This document shows positions 17,101-23,406 of a stretch of DNA of 38,648 bases, piece after piece. Position numbers and translations under genes: made by a program. The notes beneath the pieces are model-generated. The model ran no database searches. It was given only the letters and a program-made list of their open reading frames with translations, and was not told the DNA's origin. Position 1 is the stretch's first letter. Each line of letters opens with the position of its first letter. Source of the DNA: an uncultured Bacilli bacterium (GTDB lineage: Bacteria; Bacillota_I; Bacilli_A; RF39; UBA660); the NCBI GenBank assembly GCA_947629445.1, contig CANRDU010000012.1, positions 1 to 38,648 of the forward strand. The letters are read 5' to 3'.

Positions 17101-18389
17101 TTGCCGATGATTCTGCATCTCTTCTCGTATTTACAAATCGTAAAAATGCTAACTTGGATTTAACCATTCAAAAAACCGTAGCTGGTTTACTAGGAGATAA
17201 AGAAAAAGAATGGAATTTTGTGATTACGTTAACTCCTGCAGAATATGTAACTTTAAAAGATTCTTATGAATATACGGGAACTCATGCTGGCACATTATTA
17301 CTTACTCCGAATGGAGATGGAAGTTATAGTGGAACGATTACTTTAAAGCATGGTGAAAGTATTACGATTCAAGACATTCCAGAAGGAACGTTATATGAAA
17401 TTACAGAGCAAGAAGCAAATCAAGATGGCTACATCACGACAGTAGATGGTAGAACTATTGGTAGACTTACAGAGGAAGAGACGATTGTTACTTTTACCAA
17501 TACGAAACTAGGAAAATCTAATTTAACTATTGAAAAATTCGTAAAAGGTAATTTAGGCGAAAAAGATCGTGTATGGAATTTTCATATTACACTTATTAGC
17601 CCAAAAGTTCTAGAACTTAATACAACCTACCATTATCAAAAGACCATCATTGTAAATGGTGAATTGGAAGTAGAAGAGGGAATTCTTACTCTCGTAAAAA
17701 ATGATTTTGGAAATTATGAGGCGAATGTTACTCTAAAGGATGGAGAGACTATTACGGTATTAGATTTACCGGAAGATACACAATACATTATTGAAGAAGT
17801 AGAGGCAAATCAAGATGGTTATGTCACTTCTTATACTGATAATGTATCCGGTGTATTAAAAGATGAGGCACCAACAGTAACATTTACAAATTGGAAATAT
17901 TCCAGTCATGATTTAGTTATTGAAAAGCAATTAAAAGGTAATGATACTGAAAAAGATAAAGAATGGAATTTTGAAATTACGATTACTCCAGAAGAAGGAT
18001 ATCAAATTCCTAGCATGTATCCGTACATCGGACAAAATAAACCAAATGGTTTCATTGAATTTAATCTAAATGAAAATGGTGATTATGTTGGAATGATTAC
18101 TTTGAAAGGTGGTCAAAAAATAACTCTTGAAAATTTACCATATGGGGCAACCTATACAGTAAGAGAGCTAGAAGCCAATCAGAATCACTATACAACTACA
18201 GTTATGAATGAAACTGGTTCTTTGTTAGAAGAAACTACTAACGTTATCTTCGTTAATGAGAGAAATATTGATAATCCAGAAACTTTAGATGATGTATCAA
18301 AATATGTTTATTTATTGGTAGGATGTCTTGCCTTTATAATTGTTACAATTATCTTTTTAAAGAGACAAGAAAGCGCTAGCGAATGCTAG
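11106..18389 (+). CDS. Giant cell-surface adhesin: vWA domain plus eight isopeptide-type repeats
   Basis: 2427 aa, translated from TTG with AGGAGG 9 nt upstream. An N-terminal signal segment (ISVVLLCAIVIGSFF, residues about 17-31) precedes the mature region. A vWA domain covers about residues 140-545, with a MIDAS of Asp152, Ser154 and Ser156 (DISTS) and Asp305 (LTDG), so metal-dependent ligand binding is expected. Residues 545-1040 form a beta-rich pilin/adhesin-like stalk. Residues 1040-1375 are an enlarged Cna-type domain (LLEITKEVEAVGG...). Residues 1380-2387 are eight tandem repeats with conserved Lys, Glu and Asn. The end is NPETLDD, a membrane span and KRQE, resembling a cell-wall sorting signal with Leu in place of Gly. 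The architecture matches tip adhesins of Gram-positive pili. It has its own promoter and terminator. Confidence 0.88.
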   Translation: MKTNDLAETMKDKLYKISVVLLCAIVIGSFFNNGTITRLFRSPIVSADNVNYTRVADPNTMETYLNSDVLGIAQSSRYAGRIWTDKTVFALGNSESNSRFDGTTLSLDENDDGSTDQISVNTDFLHVFSAIGSSQVVNQQASKPLDVILLLDISTSMTNKSKNESDSLHEVINEANLLISQLMGDDSEIHVHKDNRVGVVVYGGGAQEILPLKHYQSLKDDRKYMEISATTEKAPGSDAYFSQIRTTVKGSDSKTSQYMFADATYLQGALAIGMKMLAEEPNTTYYDELTHKEEPRTPVLIVLTDGATNIVSATNTSNGGSTSYDWWNPMTGVIATDGSAKYALHGANPFYADCNTNTGHGSSSSSGRGSTKNRNLEIQAISTRTISNLLLAGYYKNKIQAHYDTSMLGFSIGYNVGGVGDYATEQLLATMDPRTYFGSRSNVLPLAQDEITATRDALNDYISNKDVTMRFPRDDSERHIFTDSDGDYANFTWKHLSGDEKQYDITSFDQLYYINKYYTANSGDLNSIFDEIFEQINTSTFNPISGSNDIGVDDSLTYMDPIGKYMEIKNEGVSVNGQKYDMSLLLFEEMHGLVKSAIYDYSFSSTHLKNGSFQKGWYDKAGNFKGEEESAGSWEDGDIYYLDIETTRKYISTLSEDESRLTDKEKHTVYTIYRFAEDTVSRNEDVINPCYELASNTTYKLSDIRVWVEDTGDYIDDSTGSAVNLGYNQALYINIPTNALPIQTANISIKADGTIDYETAVNYRINKPDSKSSHVTPIRLFYGVGVDSSIMSDDGIDIDISKVPLEYVNSHTASDGVYFLSNYYSNTVYSGYVTDDYNGDRTRGDPNATFSPSEDNRYYVFQKPLILYKSDVQSYEEIPLTGTSAYEEFINSHKEDMVDDISDLDSDSYYYIVLDYYTNNNSKGIESHVAVSRKGSEFGSAFAATNGDLEVGYGEYLVWYNLENPDAPFEVNTKEFSTTKPKEDGTWVIATKPGGLRTGDMAQKLLTKDENRTSTSYNVNIPIVGNSTSSENITIDNYLGNNGRIVIPDRLLEITKEVEAVGGENNADENFAFEVWVKNYVGDHSAIDLIKNPYSNRWQLRIESIDVLTNNQGLLQTGSDENRELAVYQIGNDRYYVYIGTNVSEGDTDVYHLYSADDSEEHLQLRGVGRTTYVSDTTGLPTTGNVKYSQASGLNTVGSMDFWIQTVYLIPTKEVDESWTWDASKASQYRTRSEFVISHIDSMRRGDAQISSNYSTRTNYLTKRLVFGYSNQDEIPEQRPEGWSEEEWTWATDIEHNANKARFTLQAGEGLGLLGLDDNIDYHVTEMITQDQLDEGYTFDRVLDEDNQQSEVTSDGNNHTVLGVVDDLVGEHFINHYRARYDLTLKKTVRGADGDSTRDWTFHIRLTPVDGETIPTEYSYDGSKTGQLQFEEQDGYYEATITLKHNESITIHDLISNTSYEIIEEGANEDGYTTVVTDENNTGIVDANETIEFVNTNLSEHDLTIRKTVDGNAGEQDREWIFDITLTPRKDVTLATSYAYTGSKTGTITLTPNGDGSYTGTVSIKHNEEVTIQDLPEGTKYKIVERGANQDGYRTTITKGESEGVLDNHVDIEVDYVNTKYSRHELEIRKIVNGGAGDVNKYWTFEITFTPASDVVFEMEYPYDGGHSIDGVSDLPDGVLKLTDNEDGTYTGRVTLRHGQTVTIKNIPERTQYSVREIEANQDRYITEGENTSGTIVSDKETVTFNNTKWSRHDLKIEKEVVGLETESPDFTKDWTFEITFTPAHDVVMEDSYPYIGESTIEGVEKPANGTLSLTHNVDGTYTGKVTLKHGQAVTIQDLPERTKYSVREVEANQDGYIEKATDNRTGILTEDTITVKFTNTKLPNQTLTIAKEVTGGSGNFEKEWTFRIHLIPKEGETLDNAYPYKGLVTIEGVSIPEDGDMIFEPQEDGSMLGVITLKHGQGITLYNIPAGTTYNVEEVEANQDDYITSTNTDVTGEIADDSASLLVFTNRKNANLDLTIQKTVAGLLGDKEKEWNFVITLTPAEYVTLKDSYEYTGTHAGTLLLTPNGDGSYSGTITLKHGESITIQDIPEGTLYEITEQEANQDGYITTVDGRTIGRLTEEETIVTFTNTKLGKSNLTIEKFVKGNLGEKDRVWNFHITLISPKVLELNTTYHYQKTIIVNGELEVEEGILTLVKNDFGNYEANVTLKDGETITVLDLPEDTQYIIEEVEANQDGYVTSYTDNVSGVLKDEAPTVTFTNWKYSSHDLVIEKQLKGNDTEKDKEWNFEITITPEEGYQIPSMYPYIGQNKPNGFIEFNLNENGDYVGMITLKGGQKITLENLPYGATYTVRELEANQNHYTTTVMNETGSLLEETTNVIFVNERNIDNPETLDDVSKYVYLLVGCLAFIIVTIIFLKRQESASEC
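15243..18267 (+). repeat. Eight tandem 120-133-aa repeats within the adhesin
   Basis: Repeat starts at 15243, 15603, 15972, 16359, 16758, 17148, 17514 and 17904. Each begins with an (L/I)xIxKxVxG strand carrying Lys. Each then has W-x-F near residue 20 (WTF, WIF or WNF), an ITLKHG/ITIQDLPE-type centre and a Y-x-(I/V)-x-E motif followed by AN(Q/E)-(D/N). Each ends with a VxFxNT-type strand carrying Asn. The Lys/Glu/Asn trio fits spontaneous Lys-Asn isopeptide crosslinking, as in pilin and Cna_B-like modules. The copies have diverged in sequence (loops of different length), so this is an old expansion. Confidence 0.88.
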
Positions 18390-18402
18390 TGCTTTTTCTT
18401 TT
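18370..18402 (+). terminator. Terminator of the adhesin gene
   Basis: 11-bp stem AAAGCGCTAGC (18370-18380) / GCTAGTGCTTT (18385-18395), with one G-U pair and loop GAAT, followed by T runs. The stem includes the TAG stop at 18387-18389. Confidence 0.9.
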
Positions 18403-18418
18403 TTTATGAATCAAAATA

Positions 18419-18427
18419 TGATATAAT
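18419..18427 (+). promoter_or_regulatory. Extended -10 promoter for 18455 and the protease
   Basis: TGATATAAT, with the perfect -10 at 18422-18427. No good -35 is visible. It serves the zinc-ribbon gene and, by a 10-nt gap, the protease gene. Confidence 0.7.
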
Positions 18428-18454
18428 TCTCTATAGTAGAGTAGGAGGATAAGG

Positions 18455-19243
18455 ATGTTTTGTGGAAAATGTGGTTCCTCTATGGATAAGGATGCAAAGT
18501 TTTGTCCAAAATGTGGAGCAATGAATGAAAATGTAGGAGAGGAAGAAAAAAAGGAATCCGTTCTGGTAGCAGCAAAACCATCAGAACCAATGATTGAAAA
18601 ATTGAAAAAACATAAAAAAGTAGTGATCATAGGAATTGCTATTTTGATAGTAGTGATTGTGGGAGTTGTTTTTTTGTTAAAACCAGGAAAATCACAAAGA
18701 GCAAAGACTTTAATGAATTTAGATCAGGATTCCCATTTAAAATTTACTTTAAATGGAGAAGATTTCTATTTGGGAGATACAGCTTTGACATATCAACAAA
18801 AAAATTATACTTATGAAGATGATTATTTAACGGAAGAGGATACTATTGCGAAAGATTCTATTTCGGTTCATTCTTTCTATCATGACGATAAAGAACAGTT
18901 CCTTGGTGCTTTATATTGTGCGAAAAATGAGGATTGTAAGTATGAGGATAGCATTTTAATAAAAGCAAATTTTTATGAGGATTCTAATGTCATTATCGAT
19001 GATTATATTCAATTTGGAATGAAATATCAGGATATTGTAGATAAGTATGGAAAAGAAGACGGAAAATTTTATCAAGGCTCTAATTTATTAGTATGGACGT
19101 TTGGAGAAAAGGGAAAAATTGGAGAACCATATTATGTTTTACGATTTGATGATAGTGGTCTTTTCGCAACTGGAAAATTAATTGATATTCGTATTGGGGT
19201 ATGGTGGTACAACGGAGAATACGAACAGGTTGTTGTAAAATAA
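18455..19243 (+). CDS. Zinc-ribbon single-pass membrane protein (262 aa)
   Basis: The N-terminal zinc ribbon has CGKCG at residues 3-7 and CPKCG at 17-21. A Glu/Lys linker follows, then one membrane span (VVIIGIAILIVVIVGVVFLL, residues about 50-69). The rest is an extracytoplasmic domain of about 190 aa with beta-rich stretches such as LKFTLNGEDFYLGD and a Cys pair CAKNEDC. The ribbon would lie in the cytoplasm and the long domain outside. The SD AGGAGG (18443-18448) is 6 nt from the ATG. The gene is followed after 10 nt by the secreted protease and is probably in the same operon, so a role in sensing, secretion or control of the protease is possible but unproven. Confidence 0.85.
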   Translation: MFCGKCGSSMDKDAKFCPKCGAMNENVGEEEKKESVLVAAKPSEPMIEKLKKHKKVVIIGIAILIVVIVGVVFLLKPGKSQRAKTLMNLDQDSHLKFTLNGEDFYLGDTALTYQQKNYTYEDDYLTEEDTIAKDSISVHSFYHDDKEQFLGALYCAKNEDCKYEDSILIKANFYEDSNVIIDDYIQFGMKYQDIVDKYGKEDGKFYQGSNLLVWTFGEKGKIGEPYYVLRFDDSGLFATGKLIDIRIGVWWYNGEYEQVVVK

Positions 19244-19253
19244 GGAGAAAAAA

Positions 19254-21833
19254 ATGAAAAAGAAATTACCAATCATTATCATATGTGTTATTCTACTCTT
19301 AGTATTAGGGGTAGGGGGAGTATTTTTATTAAAAGATAAAAAAGAAGCTTCTCATAAAAAGGAATCAATAGAAACGAGTATTCCTAATATTGTTTTAAAT
19401 AATCAAGGAATTCCAAAATATATAGAAGGAACAGTCATTAATCAGAAAGTAAAAGAAGAAGAAGATGTATTTAAGGCATTGAATGAAGTACGAGATATGT
19501 ATGGATTTAAAGATGCTTCTAAAGAATTTAAAATTGTAAATCAGGATTCGAATTTAGATTTTTCGTATTATCGTTTGCAGCAAGTGAATAGTGGTATCTC
19601 TGTATATGGAAAACAATTAGTAGTAGCGGTAGATAAGAATAATAAAGTTTCTAGTGTTACTGGAAATTATGTACCAGATCTTCATGCTAGTTCTTATTGT
19701 CGTATAAGTGAAAAAGAAGCAAAAGAGTCTTTAAATAAGATTATGAAAACGGAGTATGATTTGCTAGAAACTAACAAGTACGTTTATATAAAGGATGATA
19801 AAGCAATTACTTCCTATGTATTTTCTATTATGGATCCTAGTGGATATTATGATCTTATCCTGTCAGGCGATGATGGTACTATTTTAGATAAGATTAGTAA
19901 AAATGCTGATATTGAGTTTACTTATACTGGTACGGGTGCTGATAAAAAGGAACATACAATTACTTTGGATGAAGGAATAGATCCTAATATAGGTACTGTC
20001 TATAAGTTTCATGATCCAAATAGAAATATTACGATTGTCGATGCCTATGAATTAGCAATGGATACCGGTTCCCAAGAAAAAATTAATTGGCCACATGCTC
20101 TATATCTTATATTCAAAAGTAATTATCTTCAACAACCTATACAAGCCCTCATGAAAGATGGAAAATTGATTTATAATCCTATCGAACGTCTAGAAAATGC
20201 CATTTCTACTATGGATACCTTTTCAAAGGCTTACGATTATTATGATAAGGTATTAGGTAGAAAATCATTTGATAATAATGGTGCGGAAATATTTGTAAAT
20301 ATTGGTGCTGGTAAAGATTTTGGAATTTTACGGGATGAAGAGTGGGTAAATGCTTGTTGGAACGGAGCTTTACAAAGATTCTTTATTGGTTCTAGTGAAG
20401 GAACTCCGCTTTCGGTAGCTGTTGATATATCGTCTCACGAATTTACACATGCTGTCATTGATCATACGGCTGGTTTGGTTTATGAAGGAGAATCTGGTGC
20501 TCTTAATGAAGGATATGCCGATATTATGGGAAGCCTTATTGAAGGCGATAACTTTCAAGTAGGAGAAAGTGTTATCGAAGTGAGAGATATGGCTAATCCA
20601 AATAAATATCAAGATCCTGCTGTTAAAGATGGAAAGTATTTTTTCCCAACCGATTTAGAGACATATAATACTGAATGGCAAGAGAGAGTTATGAAACTTT
20701 TAGCAGAATCTGGAAATCCTATTGATGTTTGGACGGACTATGATAATGGTGGGGTTCATATTAACTCTGGAGTACCAAATCATGCGGCATATTTAATGTA
20801 TAATAATGGTGCGTTTGAAAGTAAAGAAGAAATGTCTAAGGTATGGTATAATTCTCTATTCTTGATGACGCCTACTTCTGATTTTGAAGATTGTGCCTTA
20901 GCGATTATCCAATCTGCTAAAAATTTAGGAATTGCTGATGATAAAGTAAAAATTATCGAAGATGCTTTTGTAGAAACAAAAATGTTAGCTCGTGATTATG
21001 CTTCGCTATCAGGAAAGGTATTAGATTCTGAAACGAATAGTCCTATAGAAGGTGCAACTGTCATTGTTACCCATAAATTAAATGGTTATGTTAACTATGA
21101 AACCACTACTAATGCAGATGGAGAATATCTATTTGAAAAATTACCAGCTACAGACTATTCTATTCGTTTTGAAAAAGCCAAATATAAATCAGAGGAAAAA
21201 GAGTATACATTATCAGAAGATACTGCTAACTTTAATGCTTCGTTAATGAAGATAGAAGAATCTAGTGCTACACAATCGGAAATTGTATTTGTTATGGATG
21301 TTTCGATGAGTATGGATACTAGTGACCCATCAGATATTCGTAAGCGAATTATTAGTAACATTTTATCTTCTTTGGATAATGATGCTAGAGTCGCACTTGT
21401 AACGTTTACAGCGAAAGCGAAACTTATTAATAATGGTTTGAGTAATAAAAGTGTAGATAGAAAAATTTTAATTACCGACATTTTTAACATTGCTAATGAT
21501 AATGGAAACGGTAAAGATTCCGGAACCAATGGAAAAGCGGGATTAGAGAAAGCATTATCTTTATTTAGTAGTAATGAGAATACGAGACGTTACATTGTCT
21601 TTTTAACAGATGGTGCGGATAATGATTACAGTGGTAAAAGTTATTCTGAATTGATTGAAATAGCGAATGAAAAAGGAGTTAGAATTTTAACCATTGGTCT
21701 TGGCGGAGAAGACGATTTGAATGAGACAGAATTAATTAATGTAGCAAGTAAAACGAATGGAAAATATTATCATGCTACTAATTCTGATAAACTCTATAAA
21801 TTCGATAAACGAATTTTTGAGGAATTGAATTAA
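19254..21833 (+). CDS. Secreted thermolysin-family (M4) metalloprotease with C-terminal vWA domain
   Basis: 859 aa. An N-terminal signal/anchor segment (LPIIIICVILLLVLGVGGVFLL, residues about 4-25) lacks a lipobox Cys. Residues about 50-145 are an FTP-type propeptide (YYRLQQVNSGISVYGKQLVV). The M4 peptidase domain has His395-Glu396-x-x-His399 and Glu419 in ALNEGYAD. The 20-residue step from His399 to Glu419 is the thermolysin spacing (146 to 166), and His502 in GGVHINSG matches the catalytic His231. A carboxypeptidase-regulatory-like beta domain follows (LSGKVLDSETNSPIEGA..., near 585-650). The vWA domain spans about 675-855, with MIDAS Asp682, Ser684, Ser686 (DVSMS) and LTDG near 784. All catalytic residues are present. 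SD AAGGAG, 6-nt spacing. Confidence 0.92.
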   Translation: MKKKLPIIIICVILLLVLGVGGVFLLKDKKEASHKKESIETSIPNIVLNNQGIPKYIEGTVINQKVKEEEDVFKALNEVRDMYGFKDASKEFKIVNQDSNLDFSYYRLQQVNSGISVYGKQLVVAVDKNNKVSSVTGNYVPDLHASSYCRISEKEAKESLNKIMKTEYDLLETNKYVYIKDDKAITSYVFSIMDPSGYYDLILSGDDGTILDKISKNADIEFTYTGTGADKKEHTITLDEGIDPNIGTVYKFHDPNRNITIVDAYELAMDTGSQEKINWPHALYLIFKSNYLQQPIQALMKDGKLIYNPIERLENAISTMDTFSKAYDYYDKVLGRKSFDNNGAEIFVNIGAGKDFGILRDEEWVNACWNGALQRFFIGSSEGTPLSVAVDISSHEFTHAVIDHTAGLVYEGESGALNEGYADIMGSLIEGDNFQVGESVIEVRDMANPNKYQDPAVKDGKYFFPTDLETYNTEWQERVMKLLAESGNPIDVWTDYDNGGVHINSGVPNHAAYLMYNNGAFESKEEMSKVWYNSLFLMTPTSDFEDCALAIIQSAKNLGIADDKVKIIEDAFVETKMLARDYASLSGKVLDSETNSPIEGATVIVTHKLNGYVNYETTTNADGEYLFEKLPATDYSIRFEKAKYKSEEKEYTLSEDTANFNASLMKIEESSATQSEIVFVMDVSMSMDTSDPSDIRKRIISNILSSLDNDARVALVTFTAKAKLINNGLSNKSVDRKILITDIFNIANDNGNGKDSGTNGKAGLEKALSLFSSNENTRRYIVFLTDGADNDYSGKSYSELIEIANEKGVRILTIGLGGEDDLNETELINVASKTNGKYYHATNSDKLYKFDKRIFEELN

Positions 21834-21834
21834 G

Positions 21835-21857
21835 ACAGGATTTACTCCTGTTTTTTT
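21835..21857 (+). terminator. Terminator after the protease gene
   Basis: Stem ACAGGA (21835-21840) / TCCTGT (21846-21851), loop TTTAC, then a T run, starting directly after the stop codon. Confidence 0.85.
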
Positions 21858-21903
21858 GTCATGAAAAAAAAGAGATATGAATATATTATAATAGGTGAAC
21901 AAT

Positions 21904-22683
21904 ATGAAGATAGGGGACTTAGTAACTAGAAATTCTTATGATAACGATCTTATTTTTAAGATTATTGATATAGAGGCAGATGTTTACTATTTAAAAGGAA
22001 TTAATGTCAGACTTTATGCAGATAGTTCGCTAGAGGATTTAAGAAAATATGATGGAGAAGTAGATATCGAAGAAGAAGAAAGTTTCCAAGAACGTATTAA
22101 AGAAAAAAAGGATATGGAGAGGGATGAGTATTTTTATTTACCAGGGAAGGTCTTACACATTGATGGGGATAAAGAATATTTAGATCGTTGTCTTAAATTT
22201 TATGAAGAGATGAATATAGCCTCTCTGGGAGTAGTAGAATCTGAAGAGTTAATAGCCTCTAAAGTATATTCTCTATTAGAAAAGTATAAGCCAAACATAG
22301 TTGTTATTACAGGTCATGATGCCTATTATCGTAGGAAAGGGAATGTTAATGATTTAAGTTCGTATAAGAATAGTGCGAACTTCGTAGAAGCCATTAAAGA
22401 GGCTAGAAGATATGAAAATAGCCATGAAAAATTGATTATTATAGCAGGAGCCTGTCAGTCTAATTATGAGGAATTAATTAAAGCAGGCGCTAATTTTGCA
22501 TCTTCCCCTAAACGTATCAATATTCATGCCTTAGATCCCGCTATTATCGCTGTGAAAATGAGTTTATCGGATATTAATAAAGATATCGATTTAAAAAATA
22601 TTATAGAAAGTACTAAGTATGGTTCAAGTGGAATAGGAGGAATTCTTACGAAGGGAACGATGTATATGGGGTATCCAAGATGA
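21904..22683 (+). CDS. yabG: YabG-type sporulation protease
   Basis: In Bacillus and Clostridioides, YabG is a mother-cell cysteine protease that processes spore coat and cortex-related proteins. The ATG at 21904 is chosen over the GTG at 21895 because AGGTGA (21893-21898) overlaps the GTG and is 5 nt from the ATG. 259 aa, a little shorter than the Bacillus protein. Very conserved blocks are visible: PGKVLHIDGDKEYLDRCL (near 80), VVITGHDAYYRR (near 140), SANFVEAIKEARRYE, LIIIAGACQSNYEELIKAGA (likely catalytic Cys in GACQSN), NFASSPKRINIHALDPA and GIGGILTKGTMYMGYP. The N-terminus (MKIGDLVTRNSY) also matches. The gene overlaps veg by 4 nt, the same order as in B. subtilis. No clear sigma-A promoter was found. 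Confidence 0.93.
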   Translation: MKIGDLVTRNSYDNDLIFKIIDIEADVYYLKGINVRLYADSSLEDLRKYDGEVDIEEEESFQERIKEKKDMERDEYFYLPGKVLHIDGDKEYLDRCLKFYEEMNIASLGVVESEELIASKVYSLLEKYKPNIVVITGHDAYYRRKGNVNDLSSYKNSANFVEAIKEARRYENSHEKLIIIAGACQSNYEELIKAGANFASSPKRINIHALDPAIIAVKMSLSDINKDIDLKNIIESTKYGSSGIGGILTKGTMYMGYPR

Positions 22684-22904
22684 ATGGAAAATATCTACGT
22701 AAAAAGTTAGAACCATATATTGGGAGAAAAGTAAAAATTCATTATAGTTTGGGACGTAACAAATATGAAAAATATTGCGGTATTATCAAAGAACTTTTTC
22801 CCAATGTTTTTTTATTGGAAGAAGAAACGGGAACGATTAAATGTTTTTCATATAGCGATATTTTGACGAAAACAGTCCGTTTAAGTTTTGTAAGGGAAGA
22901 TTGA
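22680..22904 (+). CDS. veg: Veg protein
   Basis: 74-aa protein of the Veg/DUF1021 family, a small beta-barrel protein that in B. subtilis promotes biofilm matrix expression, and is also described as active at spore outgrowth. Conserved features are LxPYIGRKVKIHYSLGRNKYEKYCGIIKE..., then NVFLLEEE and FSYSDILTKTVRLSF. It is slightly shorter than the 86-aa B. subtilis protein. The ATG overlaps the yabG stop as ATGA, so translation is coupled. In Bacillus, veg follows yabG with its own strong promoter; here it appears to share yabG's transcript. Confidence 0.92.
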   Translation: MNGKYLRKKLEPYIGRKVKIHYSLGRNKYEKYCGIIKELFPNVFLLEEETGTIKCFSYSDILTKTVRLSFVRED

Positions 22905-22929
22905 TTTTTCATCATAACTGTGATATAAT
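22901..22929 (+). promoter_or_regulatory. Promoter of the tmRNA gene
   Basis: TTGATT (22901-22906, inside the end of veg), 17-bp spacer, TATAAT (22924-22929) with TG extension at 22921-22922. The tmRNA 5' end is 11 nt further on. Confidence 0.88.
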
Positions 22930-22940
22930 TCTCCTTACAT

Positions 22941-23283
22941 GGGGGCGTCTAGTTTCGACGAATTAGTTAGTGCTTAGATTGCAAGTCGGAGGTACACGTT
23001 ACGTACAACCAAAAAATAACTGGAAACAGTAGAAATCAATTAGCTTTCGCTTAATTTAAGAAGGCTGCTTCAAATTTATCTATCCCACAGGATAAATTAT
23101 GAGGCTCATTTGATGTGGGATATATAATTATGATGATTATAAGTAATTATGAATTTTTATAATCTTACTTGAGAGGGGTTGTTAGGTACCAACTTCTTGA
23201 GGAAATGAATTATCTAACTAAACTTGTAGACGTTTAAGAGTTAGCTCTTTCGGACATGAGTGCAAATCTCATCGCCTCCACCA
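22941..23283 (+). ncRNA. ssrA: Transfer-messenger RNA (tmRNA)
   Basis: Ribosome-rescue RNA. The 5' end GGGGGCGTCTAGTTTCGACG pairs with the 3' end as a 7-bp acceptor stem (GGGGGCG with CGCCTCC, one G-U), followed by A and an encoded CCA. The 3' part contains a TΨC-like arm (GAGTGCAAATCTC). The tag reading frame resumes after TAACT, exactly as in the B. subtilis RNA. Length 343 nt. Confidence 0.96.
23022..23054 (+). other. tmRNA tag-peptide reading frame
   Basis: Resume codon GGA at 23022, then AAC AGT AGA AAT CAA TTA GCT TTC GCT, stop TAA. With the alanine carried by the tmRNA the tag is AGNSRNQLAFA. Most bacterial tags end ALAA; this one ends LAFA. Confidence 0.88.
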
Positions 23284-23293
23284 TGATGATTAT

Positions 23294-23321
23294 TATCCCT
23301 TTACTTTCAAGGGATTTTTTA
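23294..23321 (+). terminator. Terminator of the tmRNA gene
   Basis: Stem ATCCCTT (23295-23301) / AAGGGAT (23309-23315), 7-nt loop, then T6. Confidence 0.85.
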
Positions 23322-23377
23322 ATGTTTCAAAAAGTTTTGGTCTTGTTTTTGGTCTTGTTTTACTAATAATTTTGTTG

Positions 23378-23406
23378 CAAAAAAAAGATAGTTTCCTATC
23401 TTTTTA
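23378..23406 (-). terminator. Terminator of the LCP gene (minus strand)
   Basis: Read on the minus strand: AAAAAGATAG, GAAA tetraloop, CTATC and a T8 run. It overlaps the stop codon and faces the tmRNA terminator. Confidence 0.85.

Noticed and set aside
15243..18267. Adhesin repeats as recent duplications or mobile insertions
   Set aside because: The copies are too diverged in DNA and in loop length; they are old protein-domain repeats within one frame.
21155..21529. 124-aa minus-strand reading frame inside the protease gene
   Set aside because: It lies antisense to the conserved vWA region, with no SD and low-complexity Ser/Leu-rich composition; a shadow of the real gene.
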